Shown piece after piece: positions 18,826-29,631 of a DNA stretch of 64,000 nt; position 1 is the stretch's first letter, and every line of letters begins with the position of its first letter. The position numbers and the translations under genes were made by a program. The notes below the pieces were generated by a model. The model was given only the letters and a program-made list of their open reading frames with translations, had not been told where the DNA came from and did no database searches. Location: assembly GCA_023700805.1 (NCBI GenBank), contig JAMPYF010000017.1:22032-86031 (forward strand), written 5' to 3'. This stretch comes from Sulfuritalea sp. Its GTDB lineage: Bacteria > Pseudomonadota > Gammaproteobacteria > Burkholderiales > Rhodocyclaceae.

Positions 18826-21173
18826 CGCCTGATCTTGGCGAAGGCTGCGGCCATGGCGCCGGAAGTTTCCGTCTCACGCTTTGCGGCTGCGGGTTTGCCG
18901 GCAACGCCGCCGCGGTTCGCCGCGCCGCCAGCGCCAACTCTTGGTCCAGGCTGGGTTCCCGGTGCTGGAACCTCGTCGGCCAGGCGCATGGTCAGCGCGA
19001 TGCGCTTGCGCGCCGCATCGACTTCCAGCACCTTGACCTTCACCACGTCGCCGGCCTTGACCACTTCGTGCGGGTCCTTGACGAAGCGATTGGACAGAGC
19101 TGAGACATGCACGAGGCCGTCCTGATGCACGCCGATATCGACGAAGGCGCCGAAGTTGGTGACATTGGTCACCACGCCTTCGAGCAGCATGCCGGGCTGC
19201 AGGTCGCGCAGTTCCTCGACGCCGTCCCGGAATGAGGCGGTCTTGAACTCGGGACGCGGGTCGCGGCCGGGCTTTTCGAGTTCCCTGAGGATGTCCTGCA
19301 CGGTCGGCAGACCGAAGCGCTCGTCGGTGTATTTCTTCGCATCGAGCGCGCGCAGCCGGCGCGTGTCGCCGACCAGTTCGCGCACGCCGGCCTTGATGTC
19401 GGCGAGGATGCGCTCGACCACCGGATAGGCCTCGGGGTGCACCGCCGAGGCGTCCAGCGGATTGTCGCTGCCGCTGATGCGCAGGAAGCCGGCGGCCTGC
19501 TCGAAGGCCTTGTCGCCGAGGCGCGGTACTTCCTTCAGCTGGGCGCGCGACTTGAAGGCGCCGTGCGCGTCGCGCCAGGCCACGATGTTGCTCGCCAGCG
19601 TCGCGTTGAGCCCCGAAATCCGCTTGAGCAGCGCGGCGCTCGCGGTATTCACATCGACGCCGACCGAGTTCACGCAGTCCTCGACGACGGCATCGAGCGA
19701 GCGCGCCAGCCGCGACTGGTTGAGGTCGTGCTGGTACTGGCCGACGCCGATCGCCTTCGGTTCGATCTTGACCAGTTCCGCCAGCGGGTCCTGCAGGCGG
19801 CGGGCGATGGACACGGCGCCGCGCAGACTGACGTCGAGATCGGGGAACTCCTGAGCGGCCAGTTCGGAGGCCGAATACACCGAGGCGCCGGCTTCCGACA
19901 CGACGATCTTGGTCAGCTTGAGTTCGGGGTGGCGGCGCATCAGTTCGGCGGCCAGCTTGTCGGTTTCGCGGCTCGCGGTGCCGTTGCCGATGCTGATCAG
20001 GTCGGCGCCGTGCTTCTGCGCCAGCTGGCGCAGCGTGGCGAGCGCGCCTTCCCAGTCGCGGCGCGGTTCGTGCGGATAGATGGTGGAGGTGTCGACCACC
20101 TTGCCGGTGGCATCGACCACCGCCACCTTGACCCCGGTGCGGATGCCGGGGTCGAGGCCGATCACCGTGTGCTGTCCGGCCGGCGCGGCCAGCAGCAGGT
20201 CGTGCAGGTTGCGCGCGAAGACGCGGATGGCTTCCTCCTCGGCGCGTTCCCGCAACTGGTTCATCAGTTCGCCTTCGAGGTGCAGCGAGAGCTTCACCAG
20301 CCAGGCCCAGCGCGCGGTTTCCAGCAGCCATTTGTCCGCGGCGCGGCCCTGGTCGCCGATCGCGAAATGCCCGGCGACCATGCCGGCGCAGGGCGAGGTC
20401 TCGGGCGGATCGCGCAGTTCCTGTTCGGTCTTCACGCCCAAACGCAGGATGTCCTCCTTGCGCCCGCGCAGCAGTGCCAGCGCGCGGTGCGAGGGCACGG
20501 TTTTGATGGACTCGCGGAAGTCGAACCAGTCGCGGAACTTGGCGCCTTCCGTTTCCTTGCCGGCGACCACGGTGGACACCAGCAAGGCGTAGTCGTTGAG
20601 GTAGCTGCGCAGCTTGGCCAGCAGCGCGGCATCCTCGCTGAAGCGCTCCATCAGGATCTGGCGCGCGCCGTCGAGCGCGGCCTTGATGTCCGGCACATGC
20701 AACTCGGCCGGTTCGGCTTGCGGATTCACGTACTTCGCCGCTTCGGTCTCGGGCGTCAGGGTTGGATCATCGAACAGCGCATCGGCCAGTGCTTCGAGAC
20801 CGGCTTCGCGCGCGATCTGTGCCTTGGTGCGGCGCTTCTGCTTGTAGGGCAGGTAGAGGTCTTCCAGGCTCTGCTTGGTTTCCGTGGCGGCGACGGCGGC
20901 GGCGAGTTCGGGCGTCAACTTGCCCTGCTCGGCGATCGACGCCAGGATCACGGCGCGGCGGTCTTCCAGTTCGCGCAGGTAGTTGAGCCTTTCTTCGAGG
21001 TTGCGCAACTGCGTGTCGTCGAGATTGTCGGTGACTTCCTTGCGGTAGCGCGCGATGAAGGGCACGGTGGCGCCTTCATCGAGCAGTTGCACGGCGGCGG
21101 CCACCTGCTGCGGGCGGACGCCGAGTTCTTCGGCAATGCGTTGTGCGATGCGCGAGTCTATGGATGGCGGCAT
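18822..21173 (-). CDS. tex: Tex-like transcription accessory protein
   Basis: 783 aa RNA-binding protein of the Tex/YhgF family, linked in other bacteria to transcription and stress survival. N-terminal helix-turn-helix region ([16 protein letters not shown]), YqgF-homologous RNase-fold domain ([18 protein letters not shown]), helix-hairpin-helix segment ([17 protein letters not shown]), and a C-terminal S1 domain ([21 protein letters not shown]). The MPPSIDSR start is preferred over an ATG 24 bases upstream. Its stop shares CTAG with the convergent cyclase gene. The C-terminal tail holds an exact copy of the dispersed 15-mer. Confidence 0.96.
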   Translation of the reverse strand: MPPSIDSRIAQRIAEELGVRPQQVAAAVQLLDEGATVPFIARYRKEVTDNLDDTQLRNLEERLNYLRELEDRRAVILASIAEQGKLTPELAAAVAATETKQSLEDLYLPYKQKRRTKAQIAREAGLEALADALFDDPTLTPETEAAKYVNPQAEPAELHVPDIKAALDGARQILMERFSEDAALLAKLRSYLNDYALLVSTVVAGKETEGAKFRDWFDFRESIKTVPSHRALALLRGRKEDILRLGVKTEQELRDPPETSPCAGMVAGHFAIGDQGRAADKWLLETARWAWLVKLSLHLEGELMNQLRERAEEEAIRVFARNLHDLLLAAPAGQHTVIGLDPGIRTGVKVAVVDATGKVVDTSTIYPHEPRRDWEGALATLRQLAQKHGADLISIGNGTASRETDKLAAELMRRHPELKLTKIVVSEAGASVYSASELAAQEFPDLDVSLRGAVSIARRLQDPLAELVKIEPKAIGVGQYQHDLNQSRLARSLDAVVEDCVNSVGVDVNTASAALLKRISGLNATLASNIVAWRDAHGAFKSRAQLKEVPRLGDKAFEQAAGFLRISGSDNPLDASAVHPEAYPVVERILADIKAGVRELVGDTRRLRALDAKKYTDERFGLPTVQDILRELEKPGRDPRPEFKTASFRDGVEELRDLQPGMLLEGVVTNVTNFGAFVDIGVHQDGLVHVSALSNRFVKDPHEVVKAGDVVKVKVLEVDAARKRIALTMRLADEVPAPGTQPGPRVGAGGAANRGGVAGKPAAAKRETETSGAMAAAFAKIRR
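18927..18941 (+). repeat. Dispersed 15-mer repeat, exact copy in tex tail
   Basis: GCCAGCGCCAACTCT, inside the Gly/Ala-rich unconserved C-terminal tail of Tex (antisense to the gene, encoding RVGAGG). Identical to 6092-6106. Confidence 0.7.
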
Positions 21174-21248
21174 GGTTTTCCTGAAAGCGACGAACAAGGG
21201 CGCGCACCTTACTGGCAGGCGCCGCCGAAGGCAAGCCTTGACAGCCGT

Positions 21249-22112
21249 CTAGTTCAGCGTGCGCGCCAGCTGGATGCGGAATTCGCGCACCAGGTCGTCG
21301 TATTGGGCGTTGCCGCCAAGCAAGGTGAACAGGTCGAGCATGGTCTTGCGCGCGGCCTGGTCCTGCCACTGGCGATCGCGACGCACGATTTCCAGCAACT
21401 GCTCCAGCGCCGGGCGGTAATCGTGGGCCAGGGCCAGCACATGCGCCAGTTGCAGGCGCGCATCGAGATCGCCGGCATGGGCGGCGATGCGCGCGGCGAG
21501 TGCCGCCGGGTCGGCGCCGGCCCCGGCGGCGACGAGCTTGAGCCGGGCCTGCAGCGCGCCGAGGCGCGCCGTCTCCTTGGCCCGATGTTCGAGTACGTCG
21601 AGGATAGTCCTGGCGGCATCGATTCGATGCGCGTCGATGTGGATCTCGGCCAGGTCGAGCAGCACGGTTTCGTTGGCCGGGTCGAGCTGCAGTGCGTCCG
21701 TCAGCAGGGAGCCGGCGACGTCCGCGTCGCCTCGTGCCCGCGCCTCGCGCGCCGCCAGCCGCAGCGGTTCGGCCGGGGAGGGCAGCAGGCCGTCGATGAA
21801 GGCGCGGATCTGCGCCTCGGGCAGGGCGCCGGTGAATTCATCGACCATCTGGCCGTCGACGAAGGCCTTGACGTTGGGAATGCCGCGCACGCCATAGCGC
21901 GCGGCCAGTTCCTGGTTCTGGTCGGAGTTGAGCTTGGCCAGGATGAAGCGTCCGCCGTATTCGGCGGCCAGCTTTTCCAGGATCGGCTTGAGGATGCGGC
22001 AGGGCGCGCACCATTCGGCCCAGAAGTCGACCAGTACCGGTGCCTGGTGCGAGGCGGCGAGGACTTTTTCCTGAAAGTCGGTGCTGCCGACGTCGAGCGA
22101 GAAGGCGTTCAT
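21249..22112 (-). CDS. cnoX: Thioredoxin-domain co-chaperone CnoX (YbbN)
   Basis: 287 aa. N-terminal thioredoxin domain with WCAPC active site ([16 protein letters not shown]) followed by a tetratricopeptide-like helical C-terminus ([20 protein letters not shown]...). This matches CnoX/YbbN, a holdase that protects oxidation-damaged proteins and passes them to GroEL/DnaK. E. coli YbbN has SXXC; here the CAPC pair is complete, so redox activity is plausible. The ATG at 22112 is chosen because MNAFSLDV directly precedes the thioredoxin fold. It is divergent from purL. Confidence 0.9.
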   Translation of the reverse strand: MNAFSLDVGSTDFQEKVLAASHQAPVLVDFWAEWCAPCRILKPILEKLAAEYGGRFILAKLNSDQNQELAARYGVRGIPNVKAFVDGQMVDEFTGALPEAQIRAFIDGLLPSPAEPLRLAAREARARGDADVAGSLLTDALQLDPANETVLLDLAEIHIDAHRIDAARTILDVLEHRAKETARLGALQARLKLVAAGAGADPAALAARIAAHAGDLDARLQLAHVLALAHDYRPALEQLLEIVRRDRQWQDQAARKTMLDLFTLLGGNAQYDDLVREFRIQLARTLN

Positions 22113-22219
22113 GGGCAAGGGCTGTTCCGCAAAAATCGTGTCTTCCTGCAGTTTCTCAGGCTTGGTCCCGCAAGGCAATTCGGCAGCGGCAATCGGCCTG
22201 GCCCGGATACGCGGCAGGG

Positions 22220-22225
22220 TATAAT
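22220..22225 (+). promoter_or_regulatory. Candidate -10 box for purL
   Basis: A perfect TATAAT 51 bases before the purL ATG in the purL-cnoX divergent gap. The -35 region has no good match, so transcription may depend on a regulator. No PurR-like operator could be identified by eye. Confidence 0.45.
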
Positions 22226-22276
22226 TCCGCGCCTTGGATTTCCATCCCGCCCCTTACCCGCCCCGGTCCGTCCATC

Positions 22277-25200
22277 ATGGCTGAATTCCTTGCCCTGCGG
22301 GGCTCTGCTGCGTTTTCGGCGCCCCGTCTGGCGCGCCTGCAAAAGTCCCTCGGCGACACCGTGTCCGGCATCGGTCTGACGGCCGAACACTGGTATTTCA
22401 TCGAACTGGCGACGCCCCTGAACGCCGAGGAAACGTCCCGGCTCAAGGATTTGCTGGGCATCCCGGCGATGCTGCCGGCGCCGCCGGCCGGCAAACTCTT
22501 GCTGGTCACGCCGCGCCTGGGCACGATCTCGCCCTGGAGTTCGAAGGCCAGCGACATCGCGAAGAATTGCGGCTTCGTCGCGGTCAAGCGCATCGAGCGC
22601 GCCGTTGCCTACCATGTGTCGGGCAAGCTCGCGCAAGAGTCGGCGCTGGCGGCACGCCTCCACGACCGCATGACCGAGTCCGTGCTCGATTCCGTCGACG
22701 CGGCGCGGGCGCTGTTCCACCATGTCGCGCCGCAACCGCTGACCAGCGTCGATCTGCAGGGCGGCGGACGTGCCGCGCTGGTCAAGGCCAATGCCGAACT
22801 GGGCCTCGCGCTGTCGGACGACGAGATCGATTACCTGGTGGAAAACTTCGGCAAGCTCGGCCGCAATCCGACCGACGTCGAACTCATGATGTTCGCCCAG
22901 GCCAATTCCGAGCATTGCCGGCACAAGATCTTCAATGCGTCGTGGACCGTGGATGGCCAGCCGCAGCCGCTGTCGCTGTTCGGCATGATCCGCGAAACGC
23001 ACAAGGCGCATCCCGAAGGCACGGTGGTGGCCTACTCGGACAATGCCGCGGTGATCGAGGGCGCAAGCATCCGCCGCTTCTACCCGCGCGCCGATCGCGG
23101 CTACGCGTATGGCGACGAACTCACCCACATCCTGGCCAAGGTCGAGACGCACAACCATCCGACGGCGATCTCGCCCTTTCCCGGCGCGGCGACCGGCTCC
23201 GGCGGAGAGATTCGCGATGAAGGCGCTACGGGCCGCGGTTCCAAGCCCAAGGCCGGCCTCTGCGGCTTCTCGGTGTCGGACCTGAAGATTCCGGGCTACG
23301 CGCAGCCCTGGGAATCGAACTACGGCAAGCCGGAGCGCATCGCCTCGGCGCTCGACATCATGATCGAAGGCCCGATCGGCGCCGCGGCCTTCAACAACGA
23401 ATTCGGCCGGCCCAACCTGGCCGGCTACTTCCGCAGCTTCGAGCAGGAATTCAAGGGCGAGATGCGCGGCTACCACAAGCCGATCATGATCGCCGGGGGC
23501 CTCGGCAACATCGCCGCAAGCCACGCCTTCAAGATCCGCTTCCCGGCCGGCAGCCTGCTGATCCAGCTCGGCGGCCCCGGCATGCTGATCGGCCTCGGCG
23601 GCGGTGCGGCGTCCTCGATGGCGACCGGCAGCAATACCGCCGACCTCGATTTCGCCTCGGTGCAGCGCGGCAATCCGGAGATACAGCGCCGCGCCCAGGA
23701 AGTCATCGACAGATGTTGGCAAATGAGCTGGCAGCAGGGTGGAAATCCGATACTGGCGATTCATGACGTCGGCGCCGGCGGCATTTCCAATGCCATGCCC
23801 GAACTTGCCCACGACGCGGGCTGCGGCGCCGCCTTCGACCTGCGCGCGATTCCCAACGAAGAGCCGGGCATGAGCCCGCGCGAAATCTGGAGCAACGAAG
23901 CGCAGGAGCGCTACGTGCTGGCCATCGCGCCCGAACGCCTGGACGAGTTCCGCGCGCTGTGCGAGCGCGAGCGCTGTCCCTTCGCCGTGCTCGGCATCGC
24001 CACCGACGACGGGCAGCTCACGGTCAAGGACGAGCATTTCGGCAACAAACCGGTGGACATGCCGATGGAAGTGCTGCTCGGCAAGGCGCCCAAGCTGCAC
24101 CGCGATGCGCGGCGCCAGCAGGTTTCCATGCCGCCGCTCGATCTCGCCGCGATCGACCTCAAGGAGGCGGCGCTGCGCGTGCTGCGCCTGCCGGCCGTGG
24201 CCTCGAAGAACTTCCTGGTCACCATCGGCGATCGCAGCGTCGGCGGTTTCACCGCGCGCGACCAGATGGTCGGCCCCTGGCAGGTGCCGGTGGCCGACGT
24301 CGCGGTGACCGCGATGGGCTACGACACTTTCCTCGGCGAGGCCTTCGCCATGGGCGAGCGCACGCCGCTGGCCCTGCTCGACGCCGCAGCTTCGGGCCGC
24401 ATGGCGGTGGGCGAGGCGCTGACCAATCTGGCCGCGGCCGATGTCGGCGACATCGGCCGTATCAAACTCTCGGCCAACTGGATGGCGGCCGCCGGCCACG
24501 GCTTTGAGGACGCCGCGCTGTTCGACACGGTCAAGGCCGTCGGCATCGACTTCTGCCCGGCGCTCGGCGTCGCGATTCCGGTCGGCAAGGATTCGCTGTC
24601 GATGCGCACCAAATGGGACGAGCAGGGCGTGGCGAAGCAGGTCACCGCGCCGCTGTCGCTGATCGTCACGGCCTTCGCCGCAGTCGACGACCTGCGTCGC
24701 ACGCTGACGCCGCAACTGCGGCCCGATGCCGAGGTGGGCGAGACCGAGCTGCTGCTGATAGACCTCGGCCAGGGGCGCAACCGCCTGGGCGGCTCGGCCT
24801 TGGCGCAGGTCCATGGCGTCAGTGGCGATGCCGTGCCCGATGTAGACGCCTCGGTGTTGAAAAGTTTTTTCGGCGCGATCCAGGCGCTGAATCGAGACGG
24901 CAAGATCCTCGCCTATCACGACCGCTCCGACGGCGGCCTGTTCGCCACGGTCTGCGAAATGAGCTTCGCCTCGCACGTCGGCGTCTCGCTGAATCTAGAC
25001 GGGCTCTGCTACGACCCGCTGATGAACGACGTCGACGGCAGCGAACGCTTTCCGCAGATCGCCGGCCGCCTGCGCGACCGCATCATCGCCGCGCTGTTCA
25101 ACGAAGAGCTCGGCGCCGTGCTGCAGATCCGCCTCGCCGACCGCGCGGCCGTGATGCAGGTCCTGCGCGATGCGGGCTTAAGCGCCTGCAGCCATGCGAT

Positions 25201-26197
25201 CGGCACCACCAACACGGCCGATGCGATACGCATCTGGCGCAATGCCAAGGCGGTCTTCGCCGCTCATCGCAACGAATTGCAGCGCACCTGGAGCGAGGTC
25301 AGCTTCCAGATCGCCAGACTGCGCGACGATCCAAGCTGTGCCCAGGAAGAGTTCGATGCGCTGCTGGACACCGATAATCCGGGGCTGTCCGTTTCGATCA
25401 AGTCTGTGCCGACTGCGCCGTTTGTCGCCACCGGTGCTCGGCCAAAGATCGCGATCCTCAGAGAGCAGGGCGTCAATGGTCATGTCGAAATGGCTGCCGC
25501 CTTCGAGCGCGCCGGCTTCGCGCCTTACGACGTGCATATGTCCGACCTGCAGAGCGGCCGCATGCATCTGGCCGACTTCAAAGGCTTCGCCGCCTGCGGC
25601 GGCTTCTCCTATGGCGACGTGCTCGGCGCCGGGCAGGGCTGGGCCAAGTCGGTGCTGTTCAATGAGCGCCTGCGCGACGAGTTCGCAAGCTTCTTCGGCC
25701 GTGGCGACAGCTTCGCGCTGGGCGTCTGCAACGGCTGCCAGATGATGGCGCACCTCGCACCTATCATTCCCGGCGCACAGGATTGGCCGACTTTCCAGCG
25801 CAATCGCAGCGAGCAGTTCGAGGCGCGCGTGGTGATGGTCGAGATGCCGTCATCGCCTTCGATCTTCCTCGCCGGCATGGCCGGCTCGAAGCTGCCCGTG
25901 GTGGTCAGCCACGGCGAAGGCCGCGCCGAGTTCGCCGCCGGCCAGAACGGCAATGCGCTGGTGGCGATGCGCTACATCGACAATCGCGGCGCCGTGGCGA
26001 CCGGCTATCCCTTCAATCCCAACGGCTCGCCCGAGGGCCTCGCCGGCGTGACCACGGCCGATGGCCGCTTCACGATCATGATGCCGCACCCGGAACGGAC
26101 CTTCCGCAGCGTGCAGATGTCCTGGCGACCGGATGGCTTGGGCGAGGATGCGCCATGGCTGGAAATGTTCCGCAACGCGAGGCGCTGGCTGGTCTGA
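22277..26197 (+). CDS. purL: Phosphoribosylformylglycinamidine synthase
   Basis: 1306 aa single-chain FGAM synthase, the long proteobacterial form. It converts FGAR, glutamine and ATP to FGAM in purine synthesis. N-terminal PurS-like domain, linker, two AIRS-like halves ([50 protein letters not shown]) and a C-terminal class I glutaminase domain ([12 protein letters not shown]...) with nucleophile C1151 in GVCNGCQMM and a PHPERTF histidine. The ATG at 22277 gives the normal N-terminus. It is monocistronic and ends at a strong terminator. Confidence 0.98.
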   Translation: MAEFLALRGSAAFSAPRLARLQKSLGDTVSGIGLTAEHWYFIELATPLNAEETSRLKDLLGIPAMLPAPPAGKLLLVTPRLGTISPWSSKASDIAKNCGFVAVKRIERAVAYHVSGKLAQESALAARLHDRMTESVLDSVDAARALFHHVAPQPLTSVDLQGGGRAALVKANAELGLALSDDEIDYLVENFGKLGRNPTDVELMMFAQANSEHCRHKIFNASWTVDGQPQPLSLFGMIRETHKAHPEGTVVAYSDNAAVIEGASIRRFYPRADRGYAYGDELTHILAKVETHNHPTAISPFPGAATGSGGEIRDEGATGRGSKPKAGLCGFSVSDLKIPGYAQPWESNYGKPERIASALDIMIEGPIGAAAFNNEFGRPNLAGYFRSFEQEFKGEMRGYHKPIMIAGGLGNIAASHAFKIRFPAGSLLIQLGGPGMLIGLGGGAASSMATGSNTADLDFASVQRGNPEIQRRAQEVIDRCWQMSWQQGGNPILAIHDVGAGGISNAMPELAHDAGCGAAFDLRAIPNEEPGMSPREIWSNEAQERYVLAIAPERLDEFRALCERERCPFAVLGIATDDGQLTVKDEHFGNKPVDMPMEVLLGKAPKLHRDARRQQVSMPPLDLAAIDLKEAALRVLRLPAVASKNFLVTIGDRSVGGFTARDQMVGPWQVPVADVAVTAMGYDTFLGEAFAMGERTPLALLDAAASGRMAVGEALTNLAAADVGDIGRIKLSANWMAAAGHGFEDAALFDTVKAVGIDFCPALGVAIPVGKDSLSMRTKWDEQGVAKQVTAPLSLIVTAFAAVDDLRRTLTPQLRPDAEVGETELLLIDLGQGRNRLGGSALAQVHGVSGDAVPDVDASVLKSFFGAIQALNRDGKILAYHDRSDGGLFATVCEMSFASHVGVSLNLDGLCYDPLMNDVDGSERFPQIAGRLRDRIIAALFNEELGAVLQIRLADRAAVMQVLRDAGLSACSHAIGTTNTADAIRIWRNAKAVFAAHRNELQRTWSEVSFQIARLRDDPSCAQEEFDALLDTDNPGLSVSIKSVPTAPFVATGARPKIAILREQGVNGHVEMAAAFERAGFAPYDVHMSDLQSGRMHLADFKGFAACGGFSYGDVLGAGQGWAKSVLFNERLRDEFASFFGRGDSFALGVCNGCQMMAHLAPIIPGAQDWPTFQRNRSEQFEARVVMVEMPSSPSIFLAGMAGSKLPVVVSHGEGRAEFAAGQNGNALVAMRYIDNRGAVATGYPFNPNGSPEGLAGVTTADGRFTIMMPHPERTFRSVQMSWRPDGLGEDAPWLEMFRNARRWLV

Positions 26198-26243
26198 AGC
26201 GGTGTCGGGAGTCGCCGTGGATAAGCACGGCATTCATCAAAGA

Positions 26244-26265
26244 AAAAGGGGCCACAGCCCCTTTT
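26244..26265. terminator. Bidirectional intrinsic terminator between purL and the Ala-rich gene
   Basis: Perfect 9-bp stem AAAAGGGGC/GCCCCTTTT with a 4-nt loop. It is flanked by A-runs and T-runs, so it can terminate the plus-strand purL and the convergent minus-strand msrB-to-Ala-rich-protein run. Confidence 0.85.
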
Positions 26266-26298
26266 CCTCAATCAGATGAAACACCCCGCTGGCGCGTG

Positions 26299-26964
26299 TC
26301 AGGATGGACTGGCCGGCAAGGTAGTGGTCTGCGTAGTGGTCGACTGAGTCGTCAGCGTGCTGGTGGATTGCGAGTCCACGGCCGCGGTCAGTGTGTTTAC
26401 CGAGTCCGACAGCTGCGATGCCGCTGCGGGCGCGTTTGCAATCACCGTCGGATTGCTGGCGACCGTCTGGGCTGCCGCAGCCACTGCGGCAGATACCGTT
26501 GGCGCCGCGGCGACCATGGCCGGGGTCGAGGCCACGGCAACGGTAGTCGCAGCAAGCTGGGCGGCGGCGGCCGGCGCTGCGCTCATGACCGCGGGCGCAA
26601 CCATGATTCGTGCGGCGGCCGACAACATGCCGATGACCTGTGCCGGGGCCGCGCTTTGTACCGCCGGGCTCTGGGCGACGCGCATCGCGGCGTTGGCGAC
26701 TGCTGCGGCTGCGGCAGGATTGGTGGCAACCAATCGCTCTGCAGCCGCCATGGTTTGTGCTGCCAACTGCGCTGCCCGGGTGGGGTTCCCCGCTGCCAGG
26801 GTGTTAATGGCCTGCTCGACGGCAGCCGCATTGCCGCTACTGATGGCGGCTTGGAGGGCAGGCGGTAGCGGCGCCTGCTGCTGGTTTCCGGCCTGCTGGG
26901 CTTGAACCAGAAGCGGCGCGGAGGCCAGGCCGATCAGGCTGGCGGCGATGACGGTCTTTATCAT
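26299..26964 (-). CDS. Alanine-rich secreted protein of unknown function
   Basis: 221 aa. A clear Sec signal peptide (MIKTVIAASLIGLASAPLLVQA, cleavage near AQA) is followed by a low-complexity body built from Ala with Val, Pro, Ser, Thr and Met, with loosely repeated AAP/AVAAAAQ-type units, and a Ser/Thr/Gln tail (TTQSTTTQTTTLP). No Cys, no Trp and few charges. I do not recognise a family. It follows the periplasmic PPIase gene by 52 bases on the same strand and is the last gene before a strong terminator. It is likely periplasmic or surface-exposed. Confidence 0.7.
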   Translation of the reverse strand: MIKTVIAASLIGLASAPLLVQAQQAGNQQQAPLPPALQAAISSGNAAAVEQAINTLAAGNPTRAAQLAAQTMAAAERLVATNPAAAAAVANAAMRVAQSPAVQSAAPAQVIGMLSAAARIMVAPAVMSAAPAAAAQLAATTVAVASTPAMVAAAPTVSAAVAAAAQTVASNPTVIANAPAAASQLSDSVNTLTAAVDSQSTSTLTTQSTTTQTTTLPASPS

Positions 26965-27016
26965 GATGGATTCCTTTTCGGAAAGTGGCGCTGCCTAGCG
27001 CCGGACAAACAAAAGC

Positions 27017-27817
27017 TTACTCCACCTTGGCTTTGGCGCGCAAATCGTCGATGTGCTTTTGTACCTGACGCTGCTGCAGCTGCTGGCCGATCTGGCCCTT
27101 GGCTTCGTCGATGCCCGGCAACTTGAGTTCGCGCGTGTCTTCGAGCAGGATCACATGCCAGCCGAAGTCGCTCTTCACCGGGGTTTCGGTGAACTTGCCT
27201 TTTTCCAGCTTGGTCATGGCCGCCGAGAAGGGCGGCACGAAGGAGGCGGGGTTGGCCCAGCCCAGATCGCCGCCGCGTTCCTTGGAGCCCGGATCCTTGG
27301 AGTCTTTCGCCAGATCCTCGATCTTGGCGCCCTTCTTCAGCTTTTCGATAATGGCCTTGGCTTCGTCTTCCTTCTCCACCAGGATATGACGGGCCTTGTA
27401 CTCCTTGCTGCCGAGCTTGGCGCGGATCTCCTCGTATTCCTTCCTGATCTGCTCGTCGGTGACGGGATGGGTGCGCACATATTCATTGAGGTAGGCACCG
27501 ATCAGCACGCCTTGGCGGGCAAGGTCGATCTGGCCCTGAACCTCGGGCTTCTTGTCGAAACCCTTCTTGATTGATTCCTGGGTGAGGACTTCGCGGCGCA
27601 CCAGTTCTTCCATCACGGCCTTGCGCAGTTCCGGCGAATCGGGCTGACCCTGCGCGGCCTGGCCGGCAATCAGCGCATCGGCGCGGAGCTTGGGAATGGC
27701 CTTGCCGTTGACCGTGGCGAAAGTCGCGGATTCGGCCTTCTTCTGGGCCAGGGCGGGCGTTGCACCGACCGAAACGGCAAAGGCGAGCAGGAGGGCGTGA
27801 CGGAGAGTACGGTTCAT
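27017..27817 (-). CDS. Periplasmic parvulin-type peptidyl-prolyl isomerase
   Basis: 266 aa. Signal peptide (LRHALLLAFAVSVGATPALA), a SurA-N-like helical region with a C-terminal helix pair, and a central parvulin domain (YKARHILVEKEDEAKAI ... RGGDLGWANPASFVPPFSAA ... FGWHVILLED). It assists folding of exported proteins. It resembles the PrsA/PpiD-like chaperones abundant in betaproteobacteria. The start at MNRTLRH (27817) is chosen because it begins the signal peptide; an ATG ten codons upstream would precede it with a polar stretch. It follows bolA after 26 bases. Confidence 0.92.
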   Translation of the reverse strand: MNRTLRHALLLAFAVSVGATPALAQKKAESATFATVNGKAIPKLRADALIAGQAAQGQPDSPELRKAVMEELVRREVLTQESIKKGFDKKPEVQGQIDLARQGVLIGAYLNEYVRTHPVTDEQIRKEYEEIRAKLGSKEYKARHILVEKEDEAKAIIEKLKKGAKIEDLAKDSKDPGSKERGGDLGWANPASFVPPFSAAMTKLEKGKFTETPVKSDFGWHVILLEDTRELKLPGIDEAKGQIGQQLQQRQVQKHIDDLRAKAKVE

Positions 27818-27843
27818 CGTGGTTCCTGAATGGGCGGGGGTTG

Positions 27844-28107
27844 TCATGGTTCGTCGGGAGTTTTCGCGGTAATGCTGAGTGCGTGAATTTCCCGCTTCAT
27901 CAGCGGGCCGAGCGCATCATACACCAAGCGATGTCTTTCCATTGTCCTGAAACCGGCGAAGCGCGGCGAGACGATTTGCAGCCGGAAATGGCCGCCGCCG
28001 CTCCTCGCGCCGGCGTGTCCTGCATGCTTGGCGGAGTCGTCGATGATCTCGATGGAAACCGGGTCGAGCGCGGCGAGGCTGGCGCGCATCGCATCGATGA
28101 CGTTCAT
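27844..28107 (-). CDS. BolA family protein
   Basis: 87 aa, the typical length. BolA-type stress/iron-sulfur trafficking protein that pairs with monothiol glutaredoxins. It shows the pattern [28 protein letters not shown] and a C-terminal [13 protein letters not shown] ... [11 protein letters not shown]. It overlaps yciI by four bases. Similar yciB-yciI-bolA-ppiC strings are known in other Betaproteobacteria. Confidence 0.93.
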   Translation of the reverse strand: MNVIDAMRASLAALDPVSIEIIDDSAKHAGHAGARSGGGHFRLQIVSPRFAGFRTMERHRLVYDALGPLMKREIHALSITAKTPDEP

Positions 28108-28412
28108 GATCGGGGGAACACCTGCTTGAATGGGCGCACCGTGACGCGGGCATAGACGCCGGCGGCGACGTAGGGGTCGGCGTCGGCCCAGGCCTGTGCC
28201 GCCTCCAGGGAATCGAATTCGGCGACGATCAGGCTGCCGACAAAGCCGGCAGGGCCGGGATCGGCGCTGTCTATCGCGGGAAAGGGTCCGCCCGCCACCA
28301 TGCGCCCCGCCGCCTCCAGTTCGACCAGGCGGGCGAGGTGGGCAGGACGGCTGGCCAGGCGCTGTTCGAGACTGTTCGGCACATCTTCGCCGACGATGGC
28401 ATACAGCATCAT
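28104..28412 (-). CDS. yciI: YciI family protein
   Basis: 102 aa from the ATG at 28412 (or 101 from the adjacent ATG at 28409). Small alpha/beta dimeric barrel protein; the biochemical role of the family is not settled. The family start MLYAIVGED, the residues [12 protein letters not shown] and the His/Asp-bearing centre are visible. It overlaps yciB through ATGA, and E. coli also places yciI near yciB (ispZ). Confidence 0.88.
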   Translation of the reverse strand: MMLYAIVGEDVPNSLEQRLASRPAHLARLVELEAAGRMVAGGPFPAIDSADPGPAGFVGSLIVAEFDSLEAAQAWADADPYVAAGVYARVTVRPFKQVFPRS

Positions 28413-28984
28413 GACTTCTCCGATGGAGCTTCCGGGTGGGGAGGGGGCGGGGCCTTCTCGTCGGGAAGGTACCTGGCGAGGACCACGCCCTGCAGAATGA
28501 TGAAGACGATCATCAGGCCCATGCCGCCGAAGAGCTTGAAACTGACCCAGATATCGGTGCTGAAGTTGAACGCGACCCACAGGTTGGCCACGCCCATCAC
28601 CGCGAAAAAGCCTATCCAGGCAAAGTTGAGCCGGCTCCAGAGCGCGGCGGGAAGTTCCACCTGCTGTTCCAGCATGGCGCGGATCAGGTTCTTGCCGAAG
28701 AACTGCGCGGAGCCGAACAGGGTCACGGCGAACAGCCAGTAGAGTATGGTCGGCTTCCATTTGATGAATGTTTCATCATGGAGGATCAGCGTCGCACCGC
28801 CGAATACCACGACCAGTCCGAGGCTGACCCAGAGCATGGTGTCGACCTTGCCGTGGCGATGCCAGACCCAGCCGATCTGCGCCATCGTCGCGGCGATTAC
28901 TACGCCGGTGGCGATGTAGATGTCGAAGACCTTGAAGGCGGCGAAGAAGAGGATGACGGGAAACAGGTCGAAGAGGAATTTCAT
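28409..28984 (-). CDS. yciB: Inner membrane-spanning protein YciB (septation protein A)
   Basis: 191 aa, five or more TM helices. Starts [18 protein letters not shown], the YciB signature. It belongs to the IspZ family, implicated in cell envelope and septation in enterobacteria and Shigella. The short Pro-rich tail ([11 protein letters not shown]) is species-specific. First gene of the overlapping yciB-yciI-bolA set; msrB lies upstream on the same strand. Confidence 0.95.
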   Translation of the reverse strand: MKFLFDLFPVILFFAAFKVFDIYIATGVVIAATMAQIGWVWHRHGKVDTMLWVSLGLVVVFGGATLILHDETFIKWKPTILYWLFAVTLFGSAQFFGKNLIRAMLEQQVELPAALWSRLNFAWIGFFAVMGVANLWVAFNFSTDIWVSFKLFGGMGLMIVFIILQGVVLARYLPDEKAPPPPHPEAPSEKS

Positions 28985-29035
28985 GTGTTGAATTATAGGG
29001 CGGCAGCCGGGTTCCCATCGAGCACAGCGAGCAAA

Positions 29036-29470
29036 TCAGTTACCCCCTTTCCCGGGAAGGGGGATGGGGGATGGCTCGTCAACGGCTAAATTCAGCGAAG
29101 CTGAATTTATGCAGTAGCGCAAACCTGTCGGCGCCGGACCGTCGGGAAAGACGTGGCCCAGATGGGCGCCGCAGTTGCTGCAGACGACCTCGGTGCGGTG
29201 CATCGCATGACTGGTGTCTGCAAGTTCGTCGATGTCGCCCGGCTCGATCGGGGCGGTGAAGCTGGGCCAACCGCAACCGGAATCGAATTTCGCCGCCGAC
29301 TCAAACAGCGGTTCGCCGCAGCCGATGCAACGATAGATTCCCGCCTCCTTGCAGTCCCAGTACTCGCCGCTGAAGGCGCGCTCTGTGCCCTTCTCGCGGG
29401 TGACGTGGTATTGCATGGGCGTGAGTTGCGCGCGCCATTCGGCTTCGGTCTTGCTGATCTTTTTGCTCAT
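29036..29470 (-). CDS. msrB: Peptide-methionine (R)-S-oxide reductase MsrB
   Basis: 144 aa. Reduces the R epimer of methionine sulfoxide in proteins. Two zinc-binding CxxC pairs ([16 protein letters not shown]), substrate-pocket GCGWPSF, and the catalytic Cys in RYCINSASL. The ATG at 29470 follows a good Shine-Dalgarno. Oddity: after the normal end of the family (INSASLNL) the last 13 codons ([13 protein letters not shown]) read through an inverted copy of the intergenic hairpin element, so the native stop has been replaced by the repeat. Confidence 0.94.
   Translation of the reverse strand: MSKKISKTEAEWRAQLTPMQYHVTREKGTERAFSGEYWDCKEAGIYRCIGCGEPLFESAAKFDSGCGWPSFTAPIEPGDIDELADTSHAMHRTEVVCSNCGAHLGHVFPDGPAPTGLRYCINSASLNLAVDEPSPIPLPGKGGN
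29043..29100 (-). repeat. Intergenic hairpin element, inverted copy inside the end of msrB
   Basis: Reading the minus strand: cccccatccccc, then a CCCCTT..AAGGGG hairpin, then gggtaactgatttgctcgctgtgctcg. This is the same order as the copy before lpxA. It provides the last codons and the stop of msrB. Confidence 0.55.
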
Positions 29471-29631
29471 GAGCGTCTCCTGGGGCTGACTATAATGCGG
29501 CCCACGATGAGCGAGATCAAGCCGCGCAGGCAAATAGCCATATTCCCGGAGCTTGCGCCGGTGACGGTGCGTTGCACGCCTGGAACGCCGCTGTGGCGGC
29601 AGACGCCCCCGGGCGGGAGCGGAACGACTCG

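Noticed and set aside
19437..22379. 980-codon plus-strand frame opposite tex and cnoX
   Set aside because: Composition typical of antisense shadow; tex and cnoX have clear motifs over the same span.
22109..24976. 955-codon minus-strand frame opposite purL
   Set aside because: Shadow of purL; no recognisable family.
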